Origin: CAYLNK01 sp964384675
GTDB lineage: Bacteria; Acidobacteriota; Thermoanaerobaculia; UBA5066
Direction: 5' to 3'
DNA length: 64,000 nt
Assembly (NCBI GenBank): GCA_964384675.1
Contig: CAYLNK010000002.1
Span: 1 to 64,000, forward strand
Part shown: positions 52,700 to 62,458 of the stretch, piece by piece
Position numbering within the stretch: the stretch's first letter is position 1
Layout: each line of letters begins with the position of its first letter
Translations under genes and position numbers: made by a program
Notes under the pieces: model-generated
Seen by the model: only the letters and a program-made list of their open reading frames with translations
Told to the model about the DNA's origin: nothing
Database searches by the model: none

Positions 52700-54522
52700 C
52701 TCCTCTCCACGCGCTGCGCCCGTCCGAGGAGCTCCGCCAGCTCCGGATCGGCCAGCGTCTCCTTCTCGAGGAGGGTCGCGGCTCCGCTCTCCAGGAGCGC
52801 CCGGTTCAGGTCCAGGATCGTCCGGGCCTGCTGGAAGGCCCGCTCCACGATCTCCCGCACGGCCACGTCGATCTCCCGGGCCGTCTCCTCGCTGTAGAGG
52901 CGCCGCTCGAAGGCCGGACCGCCCGGCCCGAGGAACGTGCCCGGCTCCGACTCGTAGCTCACCGGTCCGAGGTCGGGGACCATCGCGTACCGCGTCGCCA
53001 TCGCGCGGGCGATCTGGGTGGTCTTCGAGAGGTCGTCGGAGGCGCCGGTCGAGAAGTGCCCGTAGATCAGGTGCTCCGCGGCGCGGCCGCCGAGGAGGAC
53101 CGCCATCTTCCCCTCCAGCTCCTCGCGCGTCATCAGGAACCGGTCCTCGATGGGGCGCTGGAGCGTGTAGCCGAGCGCCCCGATGCCGCGCGGGATGATC
53201 GAGATCTTCTGGACCGGATCGCTTCCGTGCGTCGCCGCCGCCACCAGGGCATGGCCCATCTCGTGGTGCGCGACCACCTGCCGCTCCTTCGGGTTCAGGA
53301 TCCGGTTCTTCTTCTCGAGCCCCGCGACGATCCGCTCGATGGCGACCGTGAAGTCGTTCGTGGAGATCGACGTGGCGTTCCGCCGCGTGGCGACGAGGGC
53401 CGCCTCGTTGACGAGGTTCGCGAGGTCGGCGCCGGTGAACCCGGGCGTCAGCGCCGCCACCTGGTCGAGCGCGACGTCGGGCGCCAGCGTCACGTTCTTC
53501 ACGTGGACCTTCAGGATCTCGACGCGCCCGATCTTGTCCGGGCGGTCCACGAGCACCTGCCGGTCGAAGCGCCCCGCCCGCAGCAGGGCGGGGTCGAGGA
53601 TCTCGGGCCGGTTCGTCGCGCCGAGGAGGACGATGCCGCTGGTCGGGTCGAAGCCGTCCAGCTCGACGAGGAGCTGGTTCAACGTCTGCTCCTTCTCGTC
53701 GTGCCCGCCGAGGCTGGACCCGGAGCTCCGTGCCCGCCCCATCGCGTCGAGCTCGTCGATGAAGATGATGCACGGCGCCTTCAGGCGTGCCTGCTCGAAG
53801 AGGTCGCGCACCCGGGCCGCCCCGACGCCGACGAACATCTCCACGAACTCCGAGCCGCTGATCGAGAAGAACGCCACGCCGGCCTCGCCGGCGACGGCCC
53901 GCGCCAGGAGCGTCTTGCCGGTGCCCGGGGGCCCGACGAGGAGGACTCCCTTCGGCATCCGCGCGCCGAGGCGCCCGTACGACTTCGGGTCCTTCAGGAA
54001 GGAGACGATCTCCTCCAGCTCGTGCCGCGCCTCGTCGACGCCGGCGACGTCGGTGAAGCGCACCTTCACCTCGGTCTCGACGTACACCTTCGCCTTGCTC
54101 TTGCCGATCGAGAGGAGGCTCCCGCCGGGACCGCCGGCCCCGCCCATCTTCCTCGAGAGATAGACCCAGACGCCGAAGAAGATCAGGACGGGGAGGATCC
54201 AGGAAAGGAGCGTCGCGAAGAACTTGCTCTCGACGCGGCCCGAGAACGTGACGCCTGACGTGCCGAGCTCCTTGGCCAGGTCGACGTCGACGCGCGTCGC
54301 GATCACGGTCGTCTTGCCGTCGTGGGGCTCCTTGAGCGTCCCTTCCACCTGGTCCAGGGTGACGACGACCGACTTCACCTTCCCGTCCTTCACGAGCTTC
54401 TGGAACTCGCTGTACGGGATCGGCTCGATGGTGGCGTAGCGCACCCAGACGTCGTGGATCAGGAGGATCCCGAGGAGCGCGATCGGGAGGTAGCCGAGGT
54501 TGAACTTGGTCTTCGGGTGCAT
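52696..54522 (-). CDS. ftsH: ATP-dependent zinc metalloprotease FtsH
   Basis: A 608-residue membrane-bound AAA+ protease that degrades misfolded membrane proteins and selected regulators. Two membrane helices (about 12-24 and 105-122) flank a periplasmic domain of about 80 residues. The AAA module has Walker A GPPGTGKT (197-204), Walker [10 protein letters not shown] and the SRH region [20 protein letters not shown]. The zinc site is HEMGH (about 420-424; HExGH) with the third ligand Asp in GASDDL. The length is typical. It is downstream of the giant NHL gene, with a hairpin between. Confidence 0.96.
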   Translation of the reverse strand: MHPKTKFNLGYLPIALLGILLIHDVWVRYATIEPIPYSEFQKLVKDGKVKSVVVTLDQVEGTLKEPHDGKTTVIATRVDVDLAKELGTSGVTFSGRVESKFFATLLSWILPVLIFFGVWVYLSRKMGGAGGPGGSLLSIGKSKAKVYVETEVKVRFTDVAGVDEARHELEEIVSFLKDPKSYGRLGARMPKGVLLVGPPGTGKTLLARAVAGEAGVAFFSISGSEFVEMFVGVGAARVRDLFEQARLKAPCIIFIDELDAMGRARSSGSSLGGHDEKEQTLNQLLVELDGFDPTSGIVLLGATNRPEILDPALLRAGRFDRQVLVDRPDKIGRVEILKVHVKNVTLAPDVALDQVAALTPGFTGADLANLVNEAALVATRRNATSISTNDFTVAIERIVAGLEKKNRILNPKERQVVAHHEMGHALVAAATHGSDPVQKISIIPRGIGALGYTLQRPIEDRFLMTREELEGKMAVLLGGRAAEHLIYGHFSTGASDDLSKTTQIARAMATRYAMVPDLGPVSYESEPGTFLGPGGPAFERRLYSEETAREIDVAVREIVERAFQQARTILDLNRALLESGAATLLEKETLADPELAELLGRAQRVERR

Positions 54523-54540
54523 CTCCCCCGAACTCTACTC

Positions 54541-54568
54541 CCCGGGGGACCCGGCCGGATCCCCCGGG
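54541..54568 (-). terminator. Hairpin between the NHL giant gene and ftsH
   Basis: Arms CCCGGGGGA (54541-54549) and TCCCCCGGG (54560-54568) around a 10-base loop, 9 bases past the stop of the NHL gene on the minus strand. No T-tract. Confidence 0.5.
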
Positions 54569-54577
54569 GGGAACGCC

Positions 54578-57500
54578 TCAGAATCCGAGGCTCGCCTGCT
54601 GCGGCGGCCCCGGCGGGGCGAGCACCAGGACGCGGGGGCTGGCCGTGCTGTTGTCGATCACCGTGAGCGCCCCGACCACGAAGCCGGGCTCGTCGCCGAT
54701 GGGCTCCAGCGACATCGCCACGCGGTCGATCGAGGCCGATCCGATCCCGAATCCGCCCTCGCCGTTCCAGATGTCGTTGATCTGCACCCGCTGCCACGGG
54801 TCGAGGAGCCGCTCGATCTCGGCGAGGACGCCTCCGGTGGTCCCGTTCACGACGCGGAGCCGCACGCGGGCCTTCTGGCCGCTCACCTCGGCGAGGATCA
54901 GGTTCGTCCGGATCCCGGCGTACTTCTGGAGGCCCGGGTACGTCGTCACCGGGGTGCGGGCCTTGCCTACGGCCTCGGGCGAGAACGCGGTGTAGCTCTG
55001 GAACTCGGCCCCCTTCGTGCCGCGGGAGGGGTTGCCGACCTCGACCGGGGTCGTGACCGAGGCGCGGGCGACGACGCGCCCGATGCCCTCGCCCTCGATC
55101 CGGAGCGGGCCCGCGGTGTTCACGTCGTCCGGCAGGCCGAACAGGTTCTTCACGACGTCCTGGCCCTTGGCGGCCGGCAGGGAGCCGCGCGGGGGAAGCG
55201 TCAGCGAGACGCGAGCGGTGCCGGAGACGTCGCCCACGTAGTCGTAGATGAAGGTCAGCGCGGCCGGCGATGCCGAGCCGTTCGTGACCGAGAGCTCGGT
55301 CGTGAAGAACGTGCCCGAGCCGCCGCGGCTGTGGACGATCGACGGGATGACCCGCGGCGAAGGGGGCGTGGCGAGCGGAGCCGCCGGGACCCGGGTCGCG
55401 GTCGTCTCGGCGGGTCTGAAGCGTCCCGAGAGCGCCTGGAAGCTGGCCGAGAAGTTGTCGATCAGCGTTCCGATCGCGGTGACGCGCCCGCCCCCCGAGA
55501 TCGGCTCCACGAGGAGGGAGGCGGCCTCCACCGCGCCGGAAACCCCCAGCCGTTCCAGGAGCGGGAACTGGGTGTTGCCCGACGCGGGAACGTCGACCTC
55601 GGCCGAGCCCAGGTCCGCCCCGTCGCTCCCGACGAGGCGCAGCCGGACGCGCGCCGCGGTGCCGAGCGTCTCGGCCAGGATGATGTTGAGGCGGAACCGG
55701 TCGGACACCTTGATGCCGGTCAGGAGGAGGGGCGAGAGGCCGGCGCCGGTGCCGCTGCCGGAGCCGTAGACCGGGATCTCCGTGCCGTAGCGCGACGAGA
55801 CGTCGCCGGTCCCCGGCAGGCCCGACGCCGTGGTGCGCAGCGAGAGCTGCGCGAAGCTCTTCGAGCGGATCTCGACGTGGGCGGCGAGGTCGGTGGTGCC
55901 GAAGAGACCCTGGATGAAGTCGTAGAGCCGTACCGTGGCGAAACCGGGAATCGCCTGGGTCACCTTCGTGGCGGAGACCTGCCCGTCCTGCCCCGACGGA
56001 GACGCGTAGACGTCGAACGACACCGGGTCGGGCGAGAGGTTGCGGAGCCAGCCGTCGGACGTGAACACGGTGCCGCCGGCGCCTTCCTTGTGGACGCTCG
56101 TCGGCACGATGAAGGACGCCTCACCGGGGGCGAGGAAGCCGCGGCCGTTGCCGACGACGACGTCGTTCTCCAGGGAGTAGAAGACCTTCACCTGCGCGAG
56201 GTCGCCGCCGTCGCCGCCGGCCGGCGTGAGCGAGAGGACCGTCCAGATCGGGAGAGGGTAGTCGGCCGGCGTGATCCGGGACGGGTCGGCCGAGAGCCTG
56301 ATGTCGCGCGACGCCCCGGGCGCCAGCTCGGCCGCGAAGTCGGCGGGGTCGAGGCGGAGCCACGCGCCGCCCGGGCCTATGGACGGGACGAGGAAGATCG
56401 GCGAGGAGCCCGGGTTCGTCACACGCACGGTCTGGATCGGCGCGGCGAGCGGGACGCGGCCCGCCGTCCGGGCGTCGACGATGAGGAGCTCGTCCTGGTC
56501 GAGGCGCGGGCGGATGCCGGTCGAGCGCGTTCCGGTGACGGTGAGGAACACCTCGGCCGATGCCGAGCCTTGCGGGTAGTCGGCGACCAGGCTGCCGCGC
56601 TTCGTGCCGGCGCTGCCGACAGCGGCGGGAAGCGTGTTCAGCGTGACGGTGACCTCCTGCCCGGCGGCCAGGTTGGCGCTCGAGGGGGAGAACGTGAAGA
56701 TCGAGTCGGGGGTGCGGAACGTCACCGAGGCGGAGCTGCCGCCGACGTTCCGGAACCTCACGGTCGCGGCGGGCGGAAGCTCGCCCACCCTCACGGTCCA
56801 CGCGGGCTCGGCCTCCTGGGAGACGACGAGGGACGGCGGATTCGGGGCGACGTTGATCGGCACGACGCGCGAGAAGCCGCTCTCCTGTCCGCAGCCGGCG
56901 ATCGCCGAGACCCGGAAGAAGAGCGTCCCGTTGGTGGTGGCCGCGGTCGGGTAGGAGAGCGCGAGGTTCCGCGTCCGGATCTCGGTGAGGATCGACCCGG
57001 CGCCGAAGTCCGCCGAGGACGCCAGCTGGGTCCGGTACGTCCCGTCGGCGTCGGTCGGTCCGTAGACGTCGGTCCAGGAGACCGTGAACGAGTCGCCGGC
57101 GCGCACGAGGCCCTCGGGCGCGGAGACGACGTCCGGGGGCGAGGGCGGGCAGGCGGCCACGTTGGGCAGTACGACCGTGTCGAGGACGCTCTGGTCGTTG
57201 GTGGGGTTCGGGTCGGGCTCGGTCGCCTTCACCGAGACGCGGTTGACGAGCGTCGTCGGCTCGGGCGGCGCGGAGACGAACAGCGTCACGGTCCTCGACG
57301 TGCCGGCCGGGATCGTCCCGAGGCCGCAGGTGATCGGGGCCGTTCCGGTGCAGGTGCCGAGGCTCGGCGTCACCGAGATCGGCGAAACCCCGGCGGGCAG
57401 GGTCTCGGTGAGGGTGACGTTCGTCGCCGGCGCCGGGCCGTTGTTCTGGATGAAGAGCGTGTAGGTGAGGAGACGCGTGGCACGGGCCGGACTGGGCGAC

Positions 57501-60313
57501 GCGCTCTGGAACACACCGAGGTCGGCGGAGCCGGGCGGTGCGACGCGCGTCGTCGACGCCGCGGAGTTGTCGTCCAGGCTCGGGTCCGGCTCGAGCGCGC
57601 TGATGCGGGCGCGGTTGGTGATCTGGGGCGCGGCACCGGCGGTGACCGTGGCGGCGATCGAGAGCGTCACGTCCTGTCCCGGCACCAGGGTGCCGAGCGC
57701 GCAGAGGATCGGCGCCGTGCCGGTGCACGAGCCCTGCCCGGAGGTCGCCGAGACGAGCGTCAGGCCGGCCGGGAGGGTGTCGGCGACGACGGCTCCCGTC
57801 GCGGTCGTCGGACCGTTGTTGCGAGCCGTCAGGACGTACGTGATCCGCTGGCCCGGGATCACCGGATCGGGCGAGGCGGTCGAGCTCAGGCGCAGGTCCG
57901 CGAGCCTGTCCGTGACCGTGACCGTGGCCGTGAAGCTGTCGGTGGCGCCGCAGCCATCGGAGACGCGCACCCAGTAGCCGGTGGTCACGGACAGCGGCGG
58001 GGTCGTGAGGCTGTACGACGCGGCGCCCGCGACCGGCCGTCCGGTGTCGCCGCTCGCCCCCTCGTACCACTGGTAGCGGAGCGTCCCCGTCCCCGCGATC
58101 GCCGCCACCTCGAGGACCGCCGCCGTCCCGGTCAGGACGATGGGGCTCGCGGGCTGCTGCGTGATGGTGGGCAGCGCGCAGCCGCCGATCGCGACGCGCC
58201 GGATCCGGTGGTTGAACGAGTCGGCGATGAAGATCGAGCCGTCGGAGCCGACGGCGACGCTGCCCGGGCCGTTCAGCTTCGCGGCCGTCGCGGTGCCGCC
58301 GTCCCCGGAGAAGCCCTCCTGGTAGTACGGGTTGCCGCTCCCGGCGACGGTGCCGATCACTCCGGTCGAGGCCGAGATGCGGCGGACGCGGTGGGCGTCG
58401 GCGATCAGGAGGTTCCCGGCGGCGTCGAGCGCGGCGTTCCCGATCGGACCGTTCAGCCGCGCCAGCGTCGCGGTCCCACCGTCGCCGAAGCCGTCGGTGG
58501 GGTCGCCGCCGCCGGCGATCGTCGCGATGGTGCCGTTCGCGGCGACCATCCGGAGCCGGCCGTTGCCGGAGTCGGTGATGATCACGGTGCCGTCGGGCAT
58601 CGCGAGGACGCCGCTCGGGACGTTGAGCCGGGCCGAGGTGGCGGGGCCGCCGTCGCCCGAGAACGCCCCGTTCTCGTTCCCGACCGGCCCGCTGCCCGCG
58701 ACCGTGGAGATGGTTCCGTCGAGGGCGACCCGGCGGATCCGCTGGTTGTCCCGATCGGCGATGTAGACGACGCCGTTCGCCGCGACGGAGGCGGCGACCG
58801 GGTAGTTCAGCTGCGCGGACGTGGCGGGGCCTCCGTCGCCCAGCTTGTCCTCCGGGGTCCCGCCCCCCGCGATCCGGGCGATCTTCCCGCTCGCCGCGTC
58901 GACCTTGAAGACCATGCCGTTGAAGCCGTCGACGATGTAGAGGTTCTTCGCGGCGTCGAGCGCCACGCCCCGCGGGAAGCCGATCGCGGCCTCCGTCGCG
59001 GGGAGGCTGGCCGCCGTGTCGAAGTAGTAGCCGCCGTTGCCGGCGGCGGTGGAGACGACGCCCTGGGAGACCTTCCGCACGCGCTGGTCGATGTAGTCCG
59101 CGACGTAGAACGTGCCGTCCGTGCCGAGCGCGATCCCGCGCGGCTCGCGCAGGATCGCCCGGGTGGCGGGCCCTCCGTCGCCCAGGTACTTTCCCGCGCC
59201 CGCGACGGTCGAGACGAGGGTGGTGGCGGCGTCCACCTTGCGCACGTCGCCGTCCGAGACGTAGAGGTTCCCGGCGGCGTCGAAGGCGAGGCCGTACGGC
59301 GCGCGCAGTCCGGCCTCGACCGCGGGCTTGCCGTCCCCGCCGCCGTACGAGCCGTCCCCGAAGACCGTGGTGATGGTCCCGGTCACCGTGTCGATCCGGC
59401 GGATCCGGCCGTGGTAGCGGTCCGCGACGTGGAGGTACCGGCCCGAGGCGTCGAACGCGAGGAAGGAGGGGACGCGGAAGGTGGCTTGCGTGGCGGGCCC
59501 GCCGTCGCCGATCGGGGGCTCGAAGCTGCCGGTCCCGGCGATCGTGGTGATGGTACGCGTCGCGGCGTCCACGCGCCGGATCCGGTTGTTTCCGGCGTCT
59601 GCGATGTAGAGGTTGCCGGCCGGGTCCAGCGCGAGACCGTACGGGCTGTCCAGCGCGGCCTGCGTCGCCGGCCCGCCATCCCCGGAGAACCCCTGTGTGC
59701 CGTTCCCCGCGACGGTCTCGATCAGACCCGTCGACAGCGTCACCTTCCGGACCCGGTGCTGGTTGTACGCGGTGTCCGTGACGTAGAGGTTGCCGTCCTT
59801 GTCCAGGGCGAGCCCGTTCGGGGAGCCGAGCCCGGCTGATGTCGCGGGACCGCCGTCTCCGACCCCGTCCTGCGGGGAGCCCCCGCCCGCCACGGTGCGG
59901 ATCTGTCCGGTGGCCGCGTCGATTCGCCGCACCCGGCCTTCGCCGTTGCTGGAGACGTAGACGTTGCCCGCCTTGTCGATGGCGAGACCGAGGGGCGTGC
60001 GGATGGTCGCGCTCGTCGCCGGGCCGCCGTCCCCGCCGCTGCCGCCGCCGCCGTTCCCGGCGACGTTCCTGACGAGGCCCGTCGCGGCGTCGATCCGGGA
60101 GACCCGGTTCGACGCGTCCTCGGCGATGTAGACGTTCCCGGCGGCGTCGACGGCCAGGCCGGTGGCCGCGTAGAGCCCGACCGTGGTCGCGGGCTGGCCG
60201 TCGTTCGAGCCGCCGCCGGCGATCGTCTGGATCGGCTGGGCAGCGAGCGGAGCGGCCAGGAGCGCGAGGAAGACGGGGATCGAAGCGCGAAGCGCTGCCG
60301 GGAGAGTACGCAT
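54578..60313 (-). CDS. Giant secreted NHL-repeat / DUF11 protein
   Basis: A 1911-residue protein from ATG 60313 (GAGGTGAGG upstream) with signal peptide ending in LAAQ. Residues about 20-690 contain twelve NHL-type blades (for example YGLALDPAGNLYIADAGNNR, GLALDKDGNLYVTD), separated by GDGGPAT loops: enough for two six-bladed propellers. An Ig-like segment (about 700-790) and two DUF11 repeats (ADLRLSSTASPDPVIPGQRI, ADLGVFQSASPSPARATRLL, about 800-1040) follow, then fibronectin-like and Ig-like domains. The last about 510 residues are two copies of a module also found in the PKD giants ((I/V)P(S/T).VH..G..GT.FT). It ends ASLGF. Likely an adhesive or structural surface protein. Confidence 0.87.
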   Translation of the reverse strand: MRTLPAALRASIPVFLALLAAPLAAQPIQTIAGGGSNDGQPATTVGLYAATGLAVDAAGNVYIAEDASNRVSRIDAATGLVRNVAGNGGGGSGGDGGPATSATIRTPLGLAIDKAGNVYVSSNGEGRVRRIDAATGQIRTVAGGGSPQDGVGDGGPATSAGLGSPNGLALDKDGNLYVTDTAYNQHRVRKVTLSTGLIETVAGNGTQGFSGDGGPATQAALDSPYGLALDPAGNLYIADAGNNRIRRVDAATRTITTIAGTGSFEPPIGDGGPATQATFRVPSFLAFDASGRYLHVADRYHGRIRRIDTVTGTITTVFGDGSYGGGDGKPAVEAGLRAPYGLAFDAAGNLYVSDGDVRKVDAATTLVSTVAGAGKYLGDGGPATRAILREPRGIALGTDGTFYVADYIDQRVRKVSQGVVSTAAGNGGYYFDTAASLPATEAAIGFPRGVALDAAKNLYIVDGFNGMVFKVDAASGKIARIAGGGTPEDKLGDGGPATSAQLNYPVAASVAANGVVYIADRDNQRIRRVALDGTISTVAGSGPVGNENGAFSGDGGPATSARLNVPSGVLAMPDGTVIITDSGNGRLRMVAANGTIATIAGGGDPTDGFGDGGTATLARLNGPIGNAALDAAGNLLIADAHRVRRISASTGVIGTVAGSGNPYYQEGFSGDGGTATAAKLNGPGSVAVGSDGSIFIADSFNHRIRRVAIGGCALPTITQQPASPIVLTGTAAVLEVAAIAGTGTLRYQWYEGASGDTGRPVAGAASYSLTTPPLSVTTGYWVRVSDGCGATDSFTATVTVTDRLADLRLSSTASPDPVIPGQRITYVLTARNNGPTTATGAVVADTLPAGLTLVSATSGQGSCTGTAPILCALGTLVPGQDVTLSIAATVTAGAAPQITNRARISALEPDPSLDDNSAASTTRVAPPGSADLGVFQSASPSPARATRLLTYTLFIQNNGPAPATNVTLTETLPAGVSPISVTPSLGTCTGTAPITCGLGTIPAGTSRTVTLFVSAPPEPTTLVNRVSVKATEPDPNPTNDQSVLDTVVLPNVAACPPSPPDVVSAPEGLVRAGDSFTVSWTDVYGPTDADGTYRTQLASSADFGAGSILTEIRTRNLALSYPTAATTNGTLFFRVSAIAGCGQESGFSRVVPINVAPNPPSLVVSQEAEPAWTVRVGELPPAATVRFRNVGGSSASVTFRTPDSIFTFSPSSANLAAGQEVTVTLNTLPAAVGSAGTKRGSLVADYPQGSASAEVFLTVTGTRSTGIRPRLDQDELLIVDARTAGRVPLAAPIQTVRVTNPGSSPIFLVPSIGPGGAWLRLDPADFAAELAPGASRDIRLSADPSRITPADYPLPIWTVLSLTPAGGDGGDLAQVKVFYSLENDVVVGNGRGFLAPGEASFIVPTSVHKEGAGGTVFTSDGWLRNLSPDPVSFDVYASPSGQDGQVSATKVTQAIPGFATVRLYDFIQGLFGTTDLAAHVEIRSKSFAQLSLRTTASGLPGTGDVSSRYGTEIPVYGSGSGTGAGLSPLLLTGIKVSDRFRLNIILAETLGTAARVRLRLVGSDGADLGSAEVDVPASGNTQFPLLERLGVSGAVEAASLLVEPISGGGRVTAIGTLIDNFSASFQALSGRFRPAETTATRVPAAPLATPPSPRVIPSIVHSRGGSGTFFTTELSVTNGSASPAALTFIYDYVGDVSGTARVSLTLPPRGSLPAAKGQDVVKNLFGLPDDVNTAGPLRIEGEGIGRVVARASVTTPVEVGNPSRGTKGAEFQSYTAFSPEAVGKARTPVTTYPGLQKYAGIRTNLILAEVSGQKARVRLRVVNGTTGGVLAEIERLLDPWQRVQINDIWNGEGGFGIGSASIDRVAMSLEPIGDEPGFVVGALTVIDNSTASPRVLVLAPPGPPQQASLGF

Positions 60314-60368
60314 GGCGAACCTCACCTCTAAGTGTAGGTGTCTCACGGCGGACGCGCTGTGAGGGGTC

Positions 60369-61718
60369 TCACCGGGTCTCCGCCTCCCCCCAGGCCCCGA
60401 CGGCGTCTTCGACGTGCCCGAGGCTCCTCATGCCGAGGAGGACGACGGCGACTCCGTCCGTCCCGGCGAGGCCGCGAAGGACGCGCTGCGACAGCGTCCT
60501 GCCCGGGACGGGACCGAAGGCGTCCGCGACGAGCCGATCGAGAGCCGCCCGCCGGAGGCCTTCCCCGGCCAGGGCCGGGACGATCGCCTGCGTCGCCGCG
60601 GCATGCACCGCCGCGGTGTAGCGCTCGGCGAACTCGTGGAACGCCTCGTCTCCGGCGAAGGCCTCCGCGAGCTGGGGAAGCGTCTCCTCGAGGCGCGGCG
60701 CGATCTCACGGGCGAAGACGCGGCCCACGTGGATCAGGTCGCGCGCGTCGCGCTCGATTCCCCGGAGGACCGCTCGCGAGGCCAGGAGGTCGTCGGTCGA
60801 CGCGCCCAGCCGGAGGAGCGGCGCCCACACGCGTGCGAACTCGGTCTCCGCGGACTCCAGCCTCTCCCAGCCGTCTTCGGGGACGGGATGGACGGGTACG
60901 AACGGTGGCCGGGCATCGACGAAGCGGCCCGCCCCCGACTGGAGCGGGCGGTTGACGAGGACGTGGAGCCCGGCGGCGCGGGCCACGTCGAGGACGCTAC
61001 GTCCGTCGCGGGTGTGGATCGAGTCCCGGGCGCCGAGCTCCGCCGGGTTCATCGGGAGCTGGATCGCGCGGAACCGCGGCCCCGCGACGGACAGGACGCG
61101 GGCGAGGTCCACCGCGCGCGCCTCTCCGCGCGCCAGGACGAGGCCGTTCGAGGAGATGCCGTAGGCCGTGATTCGCCCGGCGTCGGCCTCGTGCTCCAGA
61201 TGCTCGAAGGCGAGCCCCAGCCGGGCATAGAAGGCGTCGAGCGCCGCGTCTGCGCCGTGCGAGGGGATGCCCTCGAGGAGGCCCTCGGGGTTGTGGAGGA
61301 GGTAGAGATCGACGCGCTCCTTGCGGAGCCGGGAGAGAGAGGACGAGAGCCGGTCCCCCAGGAACCCGGGCGCGACGCAATATCGGAGTCCTCCGCGTCC
61401 CTCGTGGACGTCCCCCGCCCATCTCGCGCCGGCTGGCTCCCGACCCTTCACGTACCCCGCCTTCGTCACGAGCACGACGTCACGCGCGCCGGTCTCGGCG
61501 AGCACCTCCCCGACGAGCGTCTCGGCGCGCCCGCCGCCGTACGTGGCGGCGGTGTCGATCAGATTGAGGCCGGCCTCGAGGGCTGCCCGAAGAGCTTCCC
61601 GGTGAGCCGCGATCCGGTCGTCCAGCTGGCTGGTCCCGACCCCGACCCGCGAGACGCGGTCGGAGAGCGGAGGGAGAGGTGTGAACGCATTTTCGGAAAG
61701 TCGAAGGCGATCCGTCAT
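60369..61718 (-). CDS. Aldo/keto reductase family protein
   Basis: A 449-residue protein, longer than the usual about 320. The AKR TIM-barrel core has RVGVGTSQLDDR, the catalytic Asp-Tyr region NLIDTAATYGGGRAETLVGE, Lys in LVTKAGYVKG and His in DLYLLHNPEG, followed by TAYGISSNG. The barrel end is LRGLAGTDGVAVVLLGMRSLGHVEDAV. An insert of about 130 residues (about 270-400) lies before the last strands. I start at ATG 61718, since upstream codons lack support. It is divergent from the PqqD-like gene. The substrate is unknown. Confidence 0.87.
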   Translation of the reverse strand: MTDRLRLSENAFTPLPPLSDRVSRVGVGTSQLDDRIAAHREALRAALEAGLNLIDTAATYGGGRAETLVGEVLAETGARDVVLVTKAGYVKGREPAGARWAGDVHEGRGGLRYCVAPGFLGDRLSSSLSRLRKERVDLYLLHNPEGLLEGIPSHGADAALDAFYARLGLAFEHLEHEADAGRITAYGISSNGLVLARGEARAVDLARVLSVAGPRFRAIQLPMNPAELGARDSIHTRDGRSVLDVARAAGLHVLVNRPLQSGAGRFVDARPPFVPVHPVPEDGWERLESAETEFARVWAPLLRLGASTDDLLASRAVLRGIERDARDLIHVGRVFAREIAPRLEETLPQLAEAFAGDEAFHEFAERYTAAVHAAATQAIVPALAGEGLRRAALDRLVADAFGPVPGRTLSQRVLRGLAGTDGVAVVLLGMRSLGHVEDAVGAWGEAETR

Positions 61719-61788
61719 TTCCGGCGGGCCCGCACGGCCGCCGCGACGACGGAGCGAGTCGCCGCGAGACTTCCCGCCTGGTTTCCGG

Positions 61789-61818
61789 TTGACATGGTTT
61801 TCGACCCCCGGATATAAG
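61789..61818 (+). promoter_or_regulatory. Strong sigma-70 promoter of the PqqD-like gene
   Basis: TTGACA (61789-61794, perfect) and TATAAG (61813-61818) with an 18-base spacer, in an A+T-richer patch. The expected start is near 61825, giving a leader of about 35 bases that ends in AGGAGGAGGAGAG (61843-61855) four bases before the ATG. Confidence 0.78.
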
Positions 61819-61859
61819 ACTACTCTCGGTCTCAACTGGGATAGGAGGAGGAGAGTTTG

Positions 61860-62336
61860 ATGCTACCGAAGGCTAGGGTGGAGGGGCTGGTGCTCCGGAC
61901 CGTCGGGCAGGACCTCGTCATCTACGACAAGGCCGCCGACAAGAGCCACACGCTCAACGAGACGGCGGCCCTGATTTTCAGGGCGTGCGACGGCACGCGA
62001 GGCGTGGCGGAGCTGGCAGCCCTTCTGCCCGAGGGCGGCGAGGCTTCCGAGCGCGAGTCGCTCGTCTGGTCGGCGATCGCTCAGCTCAACCGGGGCGACC
62101 TCCTCGTCGAGAAGGTCGCGGTCCCGGGCGAAATGAACCGGCGCGAGAGCTTCGCGAAGCTCGCCGCCGCGGTGGCCCTGCCCGTCGTCCTGTCGATGCT
62201 GGCTCCCAAGAAGGCCCAGGCCGTCAGCGGCGACCAGGCGGACGGTGCGCAGGGGAACGACGGGGGCTTGATCATCACGGACGACTCCACGTTCGACGAC
62301 CCGATCGTCATCGACCCGGATCCGATCGACCCCTAG
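61860..62336 (+). CDS. PqqD-like (RiPP recognition element) protein with Tat-like segment and Asp-rich tail
   Basis: A 158-residue protein. Residues 1-88 match the PqqD/RRE winged-helix fold (VLRTVGQDLVIYD, SHTLNETAALIFRACDG, VAELAALL), which in RiPP systems binds a leader peptide. A segment with a twin-Arg (NRRESFAK, 93-100), a hydrophobic stretch (101-114) and KKAQA (117-121) looks like an internal Tat-like signal or membrane anchor. The tail (122-158) has ten Asp and no basic residue (DDPIVIDPDPIDP). The promoter and ribosome site are very strong. It is followed by a hairpin and a JmjC oxygenase gene. It could itself be a modification substrate; that is inference. Confidence 0.8.
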   Translation: MLPKARVEGLVLRTVGQDLVIYDKAADKSHTLNETAALIFRACDGTRGVAELAALLPEGGEASERESLVWSAIAQLNRGDLLVEKVAVPGEMNRRESFAKLAAAVALPVVLSMLAPKKAQAVSGDQADGAQGNDGGLIITDDSTFDDPIVIDPDPIDP

Positions 62337-62362
62337 GGCTCCGCGAACCGCGCCGACGAGCT

Positions 62363-62390
62363 GGGGCCGCCTTCGGGCGGCTCCTTTCGT
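62363..62390 (+). terminator. Terminator/attenuator between the PqqD-like and JmjC genes
   Basis: GGGGCCGCC-TTCG-GGCGGCTCC (62363-62384; one G-T pair) with the very stable TTCG loop, followed by TTTCGTT. It could reduce read-through so that the PqqD-like protein is made in excess over the oxygenase. Confidence 0.7.
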
Positions 62391-62458
62391 TCGATGCGGC
62401 CGCGGGGCGTCCGCTCGTCTTTCGGGCATCATCCGGCACGGGGGAGGGGACGCGAGGG

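Noticed and set aside
54500..59839. A 1779-codon open frame on the plus strand opposite the NHL giant
   Set aside because: Low-complexity Arg/Gly/Glu-rich translation without motifs; the minus strand encodes twelve clear NHL repeats and DUF11 domains.
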